DNA from: Okapia johnstoni
Taxonomy: Eukaryota; Chordata; Mammalia; Artiodactyla; Giraffidae
Length of the DNA stretch: 64,000 bases
Assembly: GCA_024291935.2 (NCBI GenBank)
Contig: CM044318.1
Coordinates: 81,664,001 to 81,728,000 of the forward strand
Direction of reading: 5' to 3'
Part shown: positions 1 to 11,563 of the stretch, piece after piece
How positions within the stretch are numbered: the stretch's first letter is position 1
Layout: every line of letters begins with the position of its first letter
The notes under the pieces: generated by a model
What the model saw: the letters and a program-made list of their open reading frames with translations, nothing else
What the model was told of the DNA's origin: nothing
The model's database searches: none
Program-made: the position numbers and the translations under genes

Positions 1-159
1 ACCATGGAAGGCCAGATCTTTTGTTTCCCCTAAAATAATAAGTTGAAGAGACCAAATATGATAATCAAGAAGAAAATTCCCTGTGCTCCAAAGAAGGGCT
101 CCTTTCTGCGCTCTTTTGCTCACCTGCCTCCTTTGCTGAAAGGCCAACCTCCAGGGAGG
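1..159. other. Left edge, no recognised feature
   Basis: Mixed sequence without a recognisable repeat or exon. The long open frame through here continues into a poly-C run and has no protein-like features. Confidence 0.4.
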
Positions 160-434
160 TGTCCGGACCCCACCTTGCAACTCTCCAGTGGCTCCCACTT
201 CACACAAAGTGAAAATGGGAGTGGCCTGGGGCCTGCTGGAGTCAGACCTCTCTCCCTCTCTCACAGCTGTGGCCTCCTGGCCCCATTTCCCACCCCCTCC
301 TCTCTCTGGCTCCAGCCACACCTACCTCCGTGTGTTTCCCAAACCCACCTGCAGGACCCCTCCTTGAGGACACCTGTACCTGCACGTCTGTCTCAGCACT
401 CGCTGGTTCTCAAACCTGCGCGGTCCCCCTCCCG

Positions 435-473
<39 letters not shown>

Positions 474-735
474 GCCGGGGGTTCAGGCATCACCCTCTCC
501 GGGAGGCCTTCCCTGACCATCCTTGGCACCTCTGCCCTATTTCCTCCATTGCACTTAAACACCAGCTGATGTGCTCAGCGCCCCCTCTATGGGTTTGCTG
601 TGTCTGTCTCCCCAGACCAGATAGGGAGCCCCTTGAGGGTGAGGATTTTGCTTTCTTCCCTTTAGCATCTTTATACTTTCATTGGTGCCTAGCACATGGT
701 GGACAATAAGTATTTACTGAATAAGTGAATATAGC
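160..735 (+). repeat. L2 LINE, 3' end
   Basis: The order of landmarks matches the L2 3' end: an 'aggccttccctgaccatcc' block near 503, a CTGTCTCCCC block near 604, a 'gagggtgagga' block near 635 and the terminal GGTGCCTAGCACA / AATAAGTATTTACTGAAT motif (684-725). The 5' part of the span is the least certain. A C37 run interrupts it. Confidence 0.75.
435..471 (+). repeat. Poly-C homopolymer, 37 nt
   Basis: An uninterrupted run of 37 C, preceded by short C blocks broken by T and G and followed by a GGG/GGGG stretch. The minus strand is a G37 run with G-quadruplex potential. It sits inside ancient L2 sequence. Confidence 0.95.
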
Positions 736-786
736 TTGATTGTATCAATTAATAATAATAATAAATTAGTAACAAGCATTTGTATT

Positions 787-1506
787 TGTTGTTGTTGATT
801 TGCTCAGTCATGTCTGACTCTTTGTGACCCCATGGACTGCAGCACGCCAGGCTTCCCTGTCCTTCACTATCTCCAGAGTTTGCTCAAACTCATATCCATT
901 GAGTCAGTGATGCTATCCAACCATCTCATCCTCTGCTACTCCTTTTTCTTCCTGCCCTCAATCTCTCCCAGCATCAGCGCCCTTTCCAGTGAGTCGGCTC
1001 TATCATGTGGCCAAAGTATTGGAGCTTCAGTTTCAGCATCAGCCCTTCCAATGAATATTCAGGACTGATTTCCTTTAGGATTGACTGATTTGATGTCCCT
1101 GCTGTCCAAGGGATTCTCAAGAGTCTTCTCCAGCACCAGAGTTCAAAAGCATCAGTTCTTTGGCGCTCAGTCTTTATGATCCAACTCTCATATCTGTACA
1201 TGACTACTGGAAAAACCATAGCTTTGATTATATGAACCTTTGTCAGCAAAATGATGTCTCTGCTTTTTAATATACTGTCTAGGTTTGTCATTGCTTTTCT
1301 TCCAAGAAGCAAGTGTCTTTTAATTTCACGGCTGCAGTCACTGTCTGCAGTGATTTTGGAGTCCAAGAAAACAAGGTCTGTCATTGTTTCCATTTTTTCC
1401 CTATTTGCCATGAAGTGATGGGACTGGATGCCATGATCTTAGTTTTTTGAATGTTGAGGTTTAAGCTAGATTTTTCACTCTCCTCTTTCACCTTCATCAA
1501 TAGGCA
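787..1506 (-). mobile_element. BovB (RTE) LINE, 5'-truncated
   Basis: Reverse complement of the BovB 3' third. It starts at the 3' tail ((GTT)n, then the 'ctcagtcatgtctgactc' block) and runs up into the RT C-terminal domain. The minus frame 974-1411 still reads KITADSDCSREIKRHLLLGRKAMTN and [17 protein letters not shown] segments (shown separately here as short landmarks) but has stops on both sides. It ends near the [18 protein letters not shown] codons, so the palm catalytic motifs are absent. Confidence 0.93.
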
Positions 1507-2414
1507 TGGACAATTTGCAAATGCAAAGCCCCGTGGTGTTCATGTATTTTCATGTATTGCAGGCATATTTTTCAGTCACAAACTCGATTGTGGAAAGGTG
1601 ATGACTTTGTGTATACTGGGAGTTCCCAAGTCCACCTGAGGACAGAATATTCTGGCTTGTCAATAAAAGGGCGCTCAGCCTTTTCACGTGTCCCATTCCA
1701 CCTCCGTGGCTGACTCCAGGGAACCGGCCTCTGGCCTGCTGTGTCCTCTCAGGCTGGGCTGGTGGGGAAGCAGCAGTCTCCTGATGGGCCTCACCCCCAC
1801 CCAGATCTCCTGAGGTGCTCGGCCCGGGCGCATGGGAAGGAGCCCACCCACAGCCTCGCCCTGGAGCCCCTAGTTGGGCCCCTGGCCTTCTTCTGCCCTC
1901 ACTCAGGCATGAGATGACTCTGCTGTCTCCTCTGATGCCCGAGGAAGCATGGGCTGGTCCCCTCTGCCTGTGGTGTCTGTAGTCATTATTCACCTGGGAT
2001 TCTCTTTAAGGCTCTTTCTTCTCAGAGTTCCAATGGGGGGATAACTTTAGATCTTCTGACCCATCGGGGGCCTCTCAGGTGCCAGTCTGGGCATCAGGAG
2101 AGAAGATAATGTTTGGACCCAGCCTCTCAAAGCAACCATCCAGAAGGGAAGAGATGTTGAATAATATTTTGAAACTGTATCAGCATTCAGATGTATTGCT
2201 GAAATAGTTTACCCAAACATTTCTACCTGCATAAGAGCCTGTGACCGTATAGTCCTATTGTGGAGACAAAACAGAGGCCTCCCAGGGAGGAAGGACACTG
2301 TCATCTTGAAGCCTGTATTTTGGTTCCAAAACTTGGATTTTTTCTGTGTCAGCTTGCCTCTTTGGGCTCAAACTGGGCTCCATGGTAAATATTTGATGAC
2401 CTGTTGCCCTTGCT
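1507..2414. other. Unique-looking sequence
   Basis: No repeat was recognised. The 1690-1940 portion is GC-rich with several CpGs but far short of a CpG island. A 147-codon minus frame (1550-1993) has no recognised domain. Confidence 0.4.
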
Positions 2415-2620
2415 GGGGCTTCCCAGGTGGTGCTAGTGGTAAAGAACCCTCTTGCCAACCAGGAGATATAAGAGACGCAGGTTCTATCCCTGTGTGGGGA
2501 AGATCCTTGGAGGAGGGCATGGCAACCCACTCCAGTATTCTTGCCTGGAGAATCCCATGGACAGAGGAACCTGGTGGGCTACTGTCCATAGGGTTGCAAA
2601 GAGTCAGACACAATTGAAGC
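2415..2620 (+). mobile_element. Bov-tA SINE, full length
   Basis: Starts with the tRNA-derived head 'ggggcttcccaggtgg', with A/B-box-like segments ('tagtggtaaagaacc' and a degraded GGTTCTATCCC). The BovB-derived body follows ('gcaacccactccagtattc' to 'gttgcaaagagtcagacac'). RNA polymerase III type, non-autonomous, thought to use BovB machinery. Confidence 0.93.
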
Positions 2621-3474
2621 TAGAGACCATATCTGATTAAATTCTGTGTCTTCAGTCTAACAGACCTGACAGGTACGGATTGAATACAAATTTCCATACC
2701 CCAAAAGCAGCTCCCCTTGGAGGGCTTGTTATAGAAATCACTCCTTTCCTGGTGTTTGCTTCTCTTTTCCATCTCTGTAGTGTATCTTGCTATATAATTT
2801 TAGGGGGTATATTTTCTTGCCCAATGCCAGGTTAATGGTGCTTTTTAACATTTTAGAGTAATAAAAGTCTTATTAGTTTTTTCTTTAATAAATGTAAAAC
2901 AGATAATAAAATTACTCTTGCAAACAAATGTTTCACAGACAAAAATCACGAGGCCCTTTGGTTCCCAAGGTGAATTTTCAAAACTGCTAAAGATATACAG
3001 CCATCCAATTATTTCGTAGAGGACTACCTCTTTTTTGGCTAAGTAAATGGTATGTGTTTGTGTATACAAGGATTTTAAAGACATGTTTTGTTTTTTTTTT
3101 CATTTTTGTCAAGCAAATTTCATTGACTAATCTCAATGTTTATTTTACTCACAAGACGGTCTGTTGGCGAGGGGTTGTGTTAGAAGTTCTCTTTAATTGC
3201 CTAAAAAGTCTTACTGCATTTCTCTGGTTGTTAAGTAGACATATTTATTCTGGTAGTAGCATGCTTAACACATTTGAAAGGTGCCAAAATTTGGTTTTAC
3301 AATAGATAAAATAAACTAATTTCTAATTTTAAGGGATGGTGACAAATTAAGGGCACTTTTAACAGTCAATTGTGTTGTAAAAGCACAAAAACTGGCAGAT
3401 GCAGTATCAAAAGTAAATATTTAATTTCCTGGTTTTTCTCTGTATCTCTCCCCTCTTTCTTTACTCATTCAATC
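2621..3474. other. Unique-looking AT-rich sequence
   Basis: No repeat or exon recognised. There are short open frames on both strands near 2850-3300 without protein features. Confidence 0.4.
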
Positions 3475-3720
3475 TTCTGACAATTCATTCATTGAACAAG
3501 TATTTATTGAGCAGCTGCTATGTGTCAAGGGCTGCCCAGGTACCTGCTGGGTGCTGGAAGACAAGTCTTCTGCTCATATAGTGTCTGCTCTCAAGGAGCC
3601 AGTGGTGGAGGAGGAGGTAGGGGCATGGGAGGCTTCCCCAAAGAGAAGACCCTCGAGGTGGCCTTTGAGGAGATGATCAGGTGAGAGAGGGCTAAGGGTG
3701 AGAACCTTGCTCAAACTTCT
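3475..3720 (-). repeat. L2 LINE, 3' end
   Basis: Antisense L2 terminal motif CATTCATTGAACAAGTATTTATTGAGC (read in two parts from 3486), then the 'tatgtgtcaagggctg' block and 'ggtggcctttgaggagatga', in the order expected for reversed L2. Confidence 0.75.
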
Positions 3721-3736
3721 TAAAATGCTCCTTATT

Positions 3737-3875
3737 GGAGAAGGAAATGGTAACCCACTCCAGTACTCTTGTCTGGAAAATCCCATGGACGGAGAAGCCT
3801 GGTAGGCTACAATCCATGGGGTCGCAAAGAGTCGGACACGACTGAGCGACTTCACTTTCTTTCTTTCTTTCTTTT
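3737..3875 (+). mobile_element. Bov-A body fragment with (TTTC)n tail
   Basis: Lacks the tRNA head. It starts at 'ggagaaggaaatggtaac' and continues to 'gtcgcaaagagtcggacac', then 'gactgagcgacttcac' and a (TTTC)n microsatellite (about 3853-3875), the usual tail of this SINE subtype. Confidence 0.9.
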
Positions 3876-4479
3876 TCCCTCATACTACTAGTCCCCGGGA
3901 TCTGGGTGATCCCATGCAGTTCTGCTTCTCCATGATCACAACTTCTACATCATCCCTTTGATAAACTCTCCTAAGATAAAATAATTAAAACCAGCCTCTT
4001 GTTCGCTACCAAGCCCCCGGCCCATACAAGGGCTTGGGAAGTTGTTTGATCGCTTTGTCCAGGCTGCAAGCCAAGATCCAAGTGTGTGCTTGTGTCTGGG
4101 TAAGGTGAGGGATGGGGGTGGGTTCCCTGGGCTCTCCCGGATGGAGCTGGATGGAATGGAACGCTGGATAAGACCCCAGGGATAAGAAGTAGAGAGAAGG
4201 AGCCGAGGGTCCTCAAGGGTGGGTCTCAGTCCCACATGACTCCAAAGGGAGGCCGTGAGATGGCCTGAGAGCCAAGTCAGGGGCTGGTGCCTGACAAGGA
4301 GCTGCAGGTGAGTTGAAGAGAAGATGAGGCCTTTCCAGCCCCCGGAGCCCTGAATGGGATGTAGACACCAGCATCGTCCTTCTGAGCCCTCTGTGCAGAC
4401 TTGACCAATGCTAAAGCTGTCAGATGAGGGGATCCATACCCCTTCCACCTAAGAGAACACAGTAGTGGGATTTTTTCCT
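3876..4479. other. Unique-looking sequence
   Basis: GC-balanced, no recognised repeat. A 167-codon minus frame (3945-4448) is composition-driven: no domain, no splice context. Confidence 0.4.
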
Positions 4480-4745
4480 AAAAGACCAGAATAACTGGAA
4501 AAACCTGAATGTTCAACAACTGGGGACAGGTTTAGTTTGTTTAGTGAAATAGTATCTAGGCCCCACAGATGATAGTTACGAAGATAACAGGTAAACATGG
4601 AAAATACTTTAGTATGCATTTAAAAATGAATAAAAATGGTTTGTCCACTAGGCTTACAGCTCTGTAAAAATGAATTGATAAGAATTTGAAGGGAATGTGT
4701 AAAAGATAAAAACAACTTTGAGATTAGGGTGATTGTATTCAGTAA
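4480..4745 (+). repeat. Degraded L1 3' region
   Basis: The order 'ataactggaaaaacctgaat', then 'caacaactggggacagg', then 'acatggaaaatac' resembles the end of L1 ORF2/3' UTR in sense orientation. Heavily mutated; edges uncertain. Confidence 0.45.
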
Positions 4746-4872
4746 GATAATTCAAGGTAGTTGTAAATGACAAACTCTGAAATCTCAGTGTCTTAATGTA
4801 TTAGAAGTGAAACTTTGCTCACAGAAAGTTCCATACAGGTACTCAGAGCCCAGGGCTCCTTCCAGCTCATGT

Positions 4873-5062
4873 CTTTGTGACAACATAGTGAGGAGGTGGC
4901 TGTCTGCAAGACAGGAAGAGAGTCTTCAGGAGAAATCAACATGCTGATACCTTGATCTTGTACTTCCAGCTTCTAGAATTATGAGAAAATAAATCTATGT
5001 TTTCTAAACCACCCAGTCTGTTGTATTTTGTCACAGTAGCCTGAGCAGACTAATATATGACC
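4873..5062 (+). repeat. MLT1 (ERVL-MaLR) LTR, 3' part
   Basis: Carries the MLT1 hallmark order: 'gagaaatcaacatgctga' then 'ccttgatcttgtacttccag', then GAGAAAATAAATC with an AATAAA signal (about 4988) and 'ccacccagtctgttgtattt', ending CAGACTAATATA. The 5' half is not recognisable; about 120 bp upstream may be another old element. No internal retroviral genes are nearby. Confidence 0.7.
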
Positions 5063-5335
5063 CCTCCTCCCACCAACGGTTTAGCAAAACTCTTTGTCCC
5101 TTTGAAGCTCAGGTAGGATGCCTCCTCTGGGAATCCCATCCCTGCCTCAAGCTTCACTGAATGTCTCTCTCTTGGGCTTTCCCAGTGTCCTGATGCTACT
5201 CTGCCCACACGGCTTGTGAAACCTTATTGAGAAGGTGAGTCCACATCAGAAGGGACCATATCTTATATCTCCATTCACCTGCCGAGCATCTGTCACACAG
5301 TGAATACTCAAATGGATAGTAAATGAATGAAGGAA
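5063..5335 (+). repeat. L2 LINE, 3' end
   Basis: Reads through 'gaagggaccatatctta', 'ctgccgagcatctgtcacaca' and 'gtgaatactcaaatgg' to AAATGAATGAA, the usual L2 terminal order, right after the MLT1 end. Confidence 0.65.
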
Positions 5336-6699
5336 CAAATTTTTCTAAACTAACAACAGTAGAACAAGTAGATAACCATTATGACTGGTTAAGTAAGACT
5401 GGCCAGTGGCAGGCTTTGAGCTGTGTGGCAAAGAGTGAGAGATATTTCTGTCCAAAGGCTGTCTGGAAAGATGTTTTCATGCTTGACTATGCCAAGCTTA
5501 ATAGTACAAAAGGGCAATTATGAATGTATTGAATGAGAAATAGGCCCCTCTACTTAGGATGATGTTCCATCTGGCATAGGCTCAGAGGCTGGCAGGATTT
5601 GGAAATCTAATTGTTTTTCTGTAATTTTTGATATTGGGTCCGTAGTGACTTTCTTGGCTAAACTGAAAACATCAAGTTTCCTAAAACAATAAATACTGCG
5701 GCACTTTATCTTTCCAGAAGGTTCTGTTCTCTCCTCCCTCCTCAATTAGGTAGGCTTTTTAAAATTCTGTCTTTAAGATCTCTTCAAGTTTGTTCTCTGA
5801 AACTTGCCTTGCCCACTGCAACCTCAAGAGCAGAGCTCTCACTGTTGATTTCAGGTCCACGAATTATACTTTCTTCTTGAAGTCACCATCGGATGGTGGC
5901 ATTCAAGAGCCCCTGGGTTAAGGTGATGCCAACAACAAGAAAAGAAAGCAGACTAAGGAGCTTTGAAAGTCATCTCCTCTACAAAAGCAATGAGAACGTT
6001 AGGAGAAATGGTAAAGATCAATTATTTTTTTTTTAGAATTCTGGAAATTAACCAAAGTCTTGCAGTAACCCGAGGAGCATTTATTCAAGACAAATGGCTG
6101 AATCTCAGCATGAAAAGCAAGACTTACGGCAATTTTATTTGCCTTATTCCCACTGTTCCTCCCTCAGCTCTACAGTAACCTTGAAAACCAGCATCTTGTA
6201 ATCACAGTGAAAACCAGCGTCTTGGCAGCCACTGGAAGGGCCAACACAGGGTTGCAGCTCCTCCAAAGCCCCATTGCCAGAGACTTGTCACTGTGTGGCC
6301 ACCCTAGCGATTTCCTGGAAGACATCCCTCACATTTGTATTTATTTGCACTGACTCAGAGCTCTCCCTGTATGAACAGCCTTTTCCTTGGTGGCATTTGT
6401 CAGAAACAATTAGAGGCAACTGTTTAACTTTCTAGCTTCCTAAGGTGGTAGATAACATTTGGGCAAACAACATACAAACCAAAAAGTTTAAAGGGAAAAA
6501 TGGAAAATGAGATATACATAGGGATCTTGGGAAAAAGCTAAGATCATGTTAGGAATCTAAAAGGCCAAGTAGATGTTTAGGGATGTGAACATGTCCTGTG
6601 CTATGTATATGATCAGGAAAGACCTAAGGAGGCCCCAAGTTCTCAACTTTAGCTAACTTTATTTTCTTGTTGTACAAGCAGGAAATGAAGGCTAAGATG
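5336..6699. other. Unique-looking sequence
   Basis: Repeat-poor stretch of 1.3 kb. No exon-like frame beyond 71 codons and no recognisable conserved domain. Confidence 0.4.
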
Positions 6700-7329
6700 G
6701 AGCTGAGATCTGGTTGAGTGTTAAGGAGTGCCCAACGTATCTATAGAGACTCCCAGCAAAGACTGGAAGACTAATTGGTTCCAGGCATTTAAGGAAATCT
6801 CTGTCCAATCATTAGCTGACCACTGAGACAATTGAGCAGAGATTTTAGTGGCCACACACACAAAGAATAAGACTTTACAGAACTGGTTCAGAAAGGTCTC
6901 TAAGAAAGCAACAGCAATTACAGCAAACAGCAACAGAAACTCTGGGGAAGGGGGAGAATCTGATTTTCAGAGTTGTCACATTATATTATTTTAAATATCT
7001 AGTTTTCAACAAAACAAAACCAGAAAAACAGAACAAACCATAAGATTTGCAAATAAACAAGATAGTAAAGTCCATACACAGGGAAGAAAAAGCAGAAATT
7101 GTTTCTGAGGAAGTCCAGACACTGAATTTACTAGATAAGGATTTTAAATCATTTATTTAAAATATGTTCAAAAACTAAAGGAAACTATATATAAAAAACT
7201 AAATGAAAGTATGAGAATGATACCCAACCACATTGAGAATATCAGTAAGAGAGCAGACATTATGAGGAAAAAGAAACCAAACAGAAATTCTAGATTTGAA
7301 AATACAATGATTGAAATGAAGAATTTACT

Positions 7330-7778
7330 CAGCTCAGTTCAATTGCTCAGTCGTGACCAACTCTTTGCGACCCCATGGACTGCAACACACCAGGCGTCCC
7401 TGTCCATCACCAACTCCCAGAGCCTACTCAAACTCATGTTCATTCTGTCGGTGATGCCATCCAACCATCTCATCCTCTGTCATCCCCTTCTCCTCCTGTC
7501 CTCAGTCTTTCCCAGCATCAACTTCCTTTCCAATGAGTCCAATCAGGTGGCCAAAGTATTGGAGTTTCAGCTTCAGCATCAGTCCTTACAATGAATACTC
7601 AGGACTGATCTCCTTTAGGATGGACTGGTTGGATCTCCTTGCTGTCCAAGGGACTCTCAAGAGTCTTCTCCAACACCACAGTTCAAAAGCATCAATTCTT
7701 CGGCACTCAGCTTTCTTTTTAGTCCAACTCTCACATCCATACATGACTACTGGAAAAACCACAGCTTTGATTAGGTGA
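7330..7778 (-). mobile_element. BovB 3' portion of a chimeric insertion
   Basis: Antisense BovB from its 3' end ('gctcagttcaattgctcag') up to 'gctttgattaggtga'. Together with the adjoining dimeric SINE (7779-8052) it lies between copies of AATTTACT (7322-7329, 8057-8064; 11/12 when extended to GAAGAATTTACT/GAACAATTTACT). A single insertion event therefore seems likely. Confidence 0.9.
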
Positions 7779-8052
7779 CCCATGGACAATACAGTCCATG
7801 GACTTCTCCAGGCCAGAATACTGGAGTGGGTAGCCTTTCCCTTCTCCAAGGGCTCTTCCCAATCCAGGGATCAAACCCATGTCTCCCTCATTGCAGGCAG
7901 ATTCTTTATCAGCTGAGCCATCAGGGAAGCCCAAGAATACTGGAGTGGGTGCCTATCCCTTCTCCAGTGGATCTTCCCGACCCAGGAATCGAACTGGGGT
8001 CTCCAGCACTGTAGGTGGATTCTTTACCAACTGAGCTATGGGGGAATCTCTC
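7779..8052 (-). mobile_element. Dimeric tRNA-headed Bov-tA SINE, fused to BovB
   Basis: In antisense, two tRNA-derived monomers in tandem (8052 to about 7938, then 7937 to 7779). Each has its own A/B-box-like region, e.g. 'gctgagccatcagggaag' and 'ccaactgagctatggggg' on the plus strand. The usual Bov-A tail is replaced after 'ccatgggtc' (minus sense) by internal BovB sequence. Confidence 0.85.
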
Positions 8053-10239
8053 GAACAATTTACTAGAGGAACTCAATCATAGATTTGAGCAAGCAGAGGA
8101 AAGAATCAGAAAAGTCAACTGAGATTTTCCAGTATGAGGACAGGAAAAAAAAAAGAATGAAGATAAACAGATCTGTGGAACTCCATGAAACATACCGAAA
8201 TATACATCCTCAGTATCCCAGAAGGAGAGGAAAGAGGGAAAGGAGCAGGAAGAATATTTGAAGAAATAATGGCCAACAACTTCCCAAATTTGATGAAATA
8301 TATTCATCTATACACTCAAGATCAACACATTTCAAGTAGAATAAGCTCAGAGATTCACACCTAAATACATCACAATCCAACTGTTGAAAGACAAAGAAAG
8401 ACTCTTAAATGCAGCAAGAAAAAGCTTATCACATATTACGGGATCCTCAGTAAGATTAATCCAAGTTCTCATCAGAAACTATGGAGGCCAGAAGACAGTG
8501 GGATGGCAATATTCAAAGTGCCAAAAGAAAGATGGCCAAGCAAGAATTAAATTTAGAAAATTATCCTCTGAAAAGGAAATTAAAACATTTCCAGAAAAAA
8601 ACCGAGTAATTTCATTGCTAACAGACCTGCCGTACAGGAAATATTAAAGGGATTCCTTAAGGCTGAAATGAAAGGACATGGAGCAGCAACTTTTATCTAT
8701 ATGAAGAAATAAGGAATACCAGTTAAAGGTATTTACACAGGTAAATATAAAGGACAATATTAATGTATTTTTATTTGTAATTCTTCCTTTCTATCTAATT
8801 TAAGAGACAAAAAGGCAATACTTGCAAATTTCTGTTAAATGACATACAATGTATAAAAATGTAATTTGTATGTCAGTAACAGCAGAAGGGATGAGGGAGA
8901 GAATGGAAATGTATAGGAATATAGTTTTGGTATAATATTAAAACTAAGTTGGTATTGCTCTGAACTGTATTGTTATAAATTAAGATGTTAATTGTGATCT
9001 CTAGGGCAACCCCTAAGAAAATAGTTATATTTAAAAAAAGAGGTGACAATGGAATTAAAGTGTACATGAAAAAATATTTAACACAAAAGCAATAATGGAT
9101 GAACAGAGGAACAAAAAAGACAGAAGGTATAGAAAGCAAATAGAAAAATCGTACACATAAAGCTTATCCTACCAGTAATTATAAAATGTAAATGGATTAA
9201 AATTTCAATTAAAAGGCAGATCTTGATCAAATTGATTTTAAAAATGATTCAATTACATGCTGTCCATGAGAGATGTGTTTTAGATTCAACTACAAAAATG
9301 GGTTGAAAATCAAGGAATAGAAAAGACAGACCATGCAAATATTAATCAAAAAAAGAACTAGAGTGGCTATATTAACATCAGACAAATAGATTTTAAGGCA
9401 AAAATTATTAATAAAGACATAGAAGCACATTTATAATGATAAAAGATATCAAAAGTATATAGCAGTAATAAATATTTATGCATCTAAAACATTTACAAAA
9501 TGCATAAAGCAAAAACTGACAGAACTGAAGGAGGAAATAGACAATTCAACAATAATAGCTGGACACTTCAACACCTAACTTTCAATAATAAAGACAACCA
9601 GAGAGAAGATGAACAAGGAAATGGAAGACTTGTGGAAACAAGCCTCAATAAATTTCAAGGGTTGAAGTCACACAAAGTATGTCCTACAACCAAAATAGGA
9701 TGAAATTAGAAATCAATAACAGAAGAAATTTGGGAAATTCACAAATACGTGGAAATTAAACAACATATTCTTAAATAACCAATGGACCAAAGAAGAAATC
9801 ATAAGCGGAATTAGAGAACTGTTTGAATGAATGAAAATGAAAACACAACAACATACTAAAACTTACGGGACACATCAAAACAGTGCTGAGATGAAAATTT
9901 ATAGCTTTAAATAATTGTAGTAAAAAAAAGAATATCCTGAATCAATAATCTAAAGTTCCACCTTAGCAAACTAGAAAAGGAAGAGTAAACTAAATTCAAA
10001 GGTAGCAGAAAGAGGGATGTAATAAAGATTCAAGGTGAAATAAATGAGACAGAGAATATAAAAAGAGAGAAAATCAATGAAAAGTAACAAGATAAAAAAA
10101 TGAAAAATCTTTAGACTGATCAGGAAAAAAGAAAGCAGGATTACTAAAAGCAGGATTGAAAGAGGGAATGTTACTGCTAAATACAAAGGATGAAGATGTA
10201 GTATTAATACTATGAATAACCGTACACCAACAAATTAGA

Positions 10240-10453
10240 ACTAACTCATTGGAAAAGACCCTGATGCTGGGAAAGATTGAAGGTGGGAGGAGAAGGGGAC
10301 GACAGAGGATGAGATGGTTGGATGGCATCACCGACTTGACGTACATGAGTTTGAGTAAGCTCTGGGAGTTCGTGATGTACAAGGAAGCCTGGCGTGCTGT
10401 AGTCCACGGGGTCACAAAGAGTCGGACATGACTGACTGAACTTAACTGAACTG
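10240..10453 (+). mobile_element. BovB 3' end insertion
   Basis: 5'-truncated sense BovB (codes for [10 protein letters not shown] and RQRMRWLDG in frame from 10249) ending in (CTGAA)n. Perfect 11-bp target duplication AACAAATTAGA at 10229-10239 and 10454-10464, inside the old L1. Confidence 0.95.
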
Positions 10454-10945
10454 AACAAATTAGATAGAAATAGACAAATTCCTCCAAAGACAGAAATTAC
10501 CAAAACTGACTTGAGAATAAATAGAAAATTTGAATAAAAGTAAAGAGATTGAATTAGCAATCAAAAAGCTTGCTACAAAATAAAGCCCAGGGCCAGATGG
10601 TTTCACTGATAATTTTTATCAAACTTTAAAGAAGAATTAGCATCAATTCTTCACTAAATCTTCCAAAGATAGGAGAGGGGGGACCACTGCCCAGGTCATT
10701 CTAGAGGTCAAGATAAAGACATCAGAAGAAAACATACCAGTGTCCTCTATGAATATAGGTACAAAAGTCTTCAATAAAATACTAGGAAACTGAATCCAGC
10801 AACATGTGGAAAGGATTATATTTCATGTTTAAGTGGAGTTTATCCTAGGAATGCAAGGTTGGTTCGACCTATACAAATCAATATAACATACTACATTAAT
10901 GGAATAATGGACAAATCCCACCATTTATCTCAATAGATGGAGAGA

Positions 10946-11353
10946 CTTTGTGTTCATATCTGGTCTCAGCCACTCGCAGAGTTTGTTGTCTTAAGCAAAT
11001 GCCTTGGCAGCTCTCAGCCTTAGTTTCTTGAGTGGTAAAGAATTAAATCAGTTAATGGAACCAGTATAATCAGTATATCCTAGTAATTTTGTTACTTGAG
11101 AATGTGGGAGATTCCAATGCAGTAGACCAGGGGTAGGTTCAGATATGTGTAGGTACATTTGATTAAGAAGTTTTAACTAAAAAGAAAATACATGTGATAA
11201 TGTAAAAAAATTATAAAAACACATACGATAAAAGTCATCTCCTTGTGGCGAAGAGTTTTGCATTTTTTGTGGCATGTACATTTTCCCTTCCCTCTTGGGT
11301 GTGTGCCATGGGATGCCACTGGGAGCCACATTTGCTGAGACTGATACTTATTG
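10946..11353. other. Unique-looking sequence
   Basis: After the L1 breaks off at 10945 no repeat is recognised until the SINE at 11354. Confidence 0.4.
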
Positions 11354-11563
11354 TGTACATGCATGCATGGTCAGCTGTGTCCAACTCTTTTGTGACTTCA
11401 TGAACTGTAGCTTGCCAGACTCCTGCCCATGGGATTTCCCAGGCAAGAATACTGGAGTGGGCTGCCATTTCCTCCTCCAGGGGATCTTCCCAAGCCAGGG
11501 ATCGAACTCACATCTCCTGCAATGGCAGGTGGATTGTTTATCATTGAGCCATCTGGGAAGCCC
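11354..11563 (-). mobile_element. Bov-tA SINE
   Basis: Antisense full-length copy from a (GCAT)-rich 3' tail through 'ctgtgtccaactcttttgtg' to the tRNA head 'tgagccatctgggaagccc'. Confidence 0.93.

Larger units (their letters stand above)
6700..10945 (+). mobile_element. Old L1 (L1M-type), split by younger insertions
   Basis: Sense L1 in order: 5' UTR/ORF1-like sequence (about 6700-7329), ORF1 3' part and ORF1-ORF2 spacer (8065-9350; the plus frame 8384-8647 contains LLKDKERLLNAARKS and EIKTFPEKN, typical of L1 ORF1), ORF2 endonuclease (about 9360-9700), and ORF2 RT start ('gggccagatggtttcactga' at 10590, a PDGF-like block) to about 10945. It is full of stops and ends inside the RT, so dead and 3'-truncated. 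Two insertions (7330-8052, 10240-10453) interrupt it. The 5' edge is uncertain. Confidence 0.8.

Noticed and set aside
43..516. Proline-rich frame through the poly-C run
   Set aside because: The proline run is just translated poly-C within L2.
1690..1940. Possible CpG island
   Set aside because: GC-rich but with too few CpGs and too short.
2415..2480. tRNA-like heads of SINEs as tRNA genes (this and all other Bov-tA/CHR copies)
   Set aside because: They carry A/B-box-like segments but are followed by SINE bodies and do not form a complete tRNA.
3945..4448. 167-codon minus-strand open frame
   Set aside because: No homology recognised; overlapping frames on the same strand are equally open.
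4980..5000. AATAAA as the end of a host gene
   Set aside because: It is the standard polyadenylation signal inside the MLT1 LTR; no upstream exon recognised.
7779..8052. Tandem repeats as a CRISPR-like array
   Set aside because: Two SINE monomers only; the genome is mammalian.
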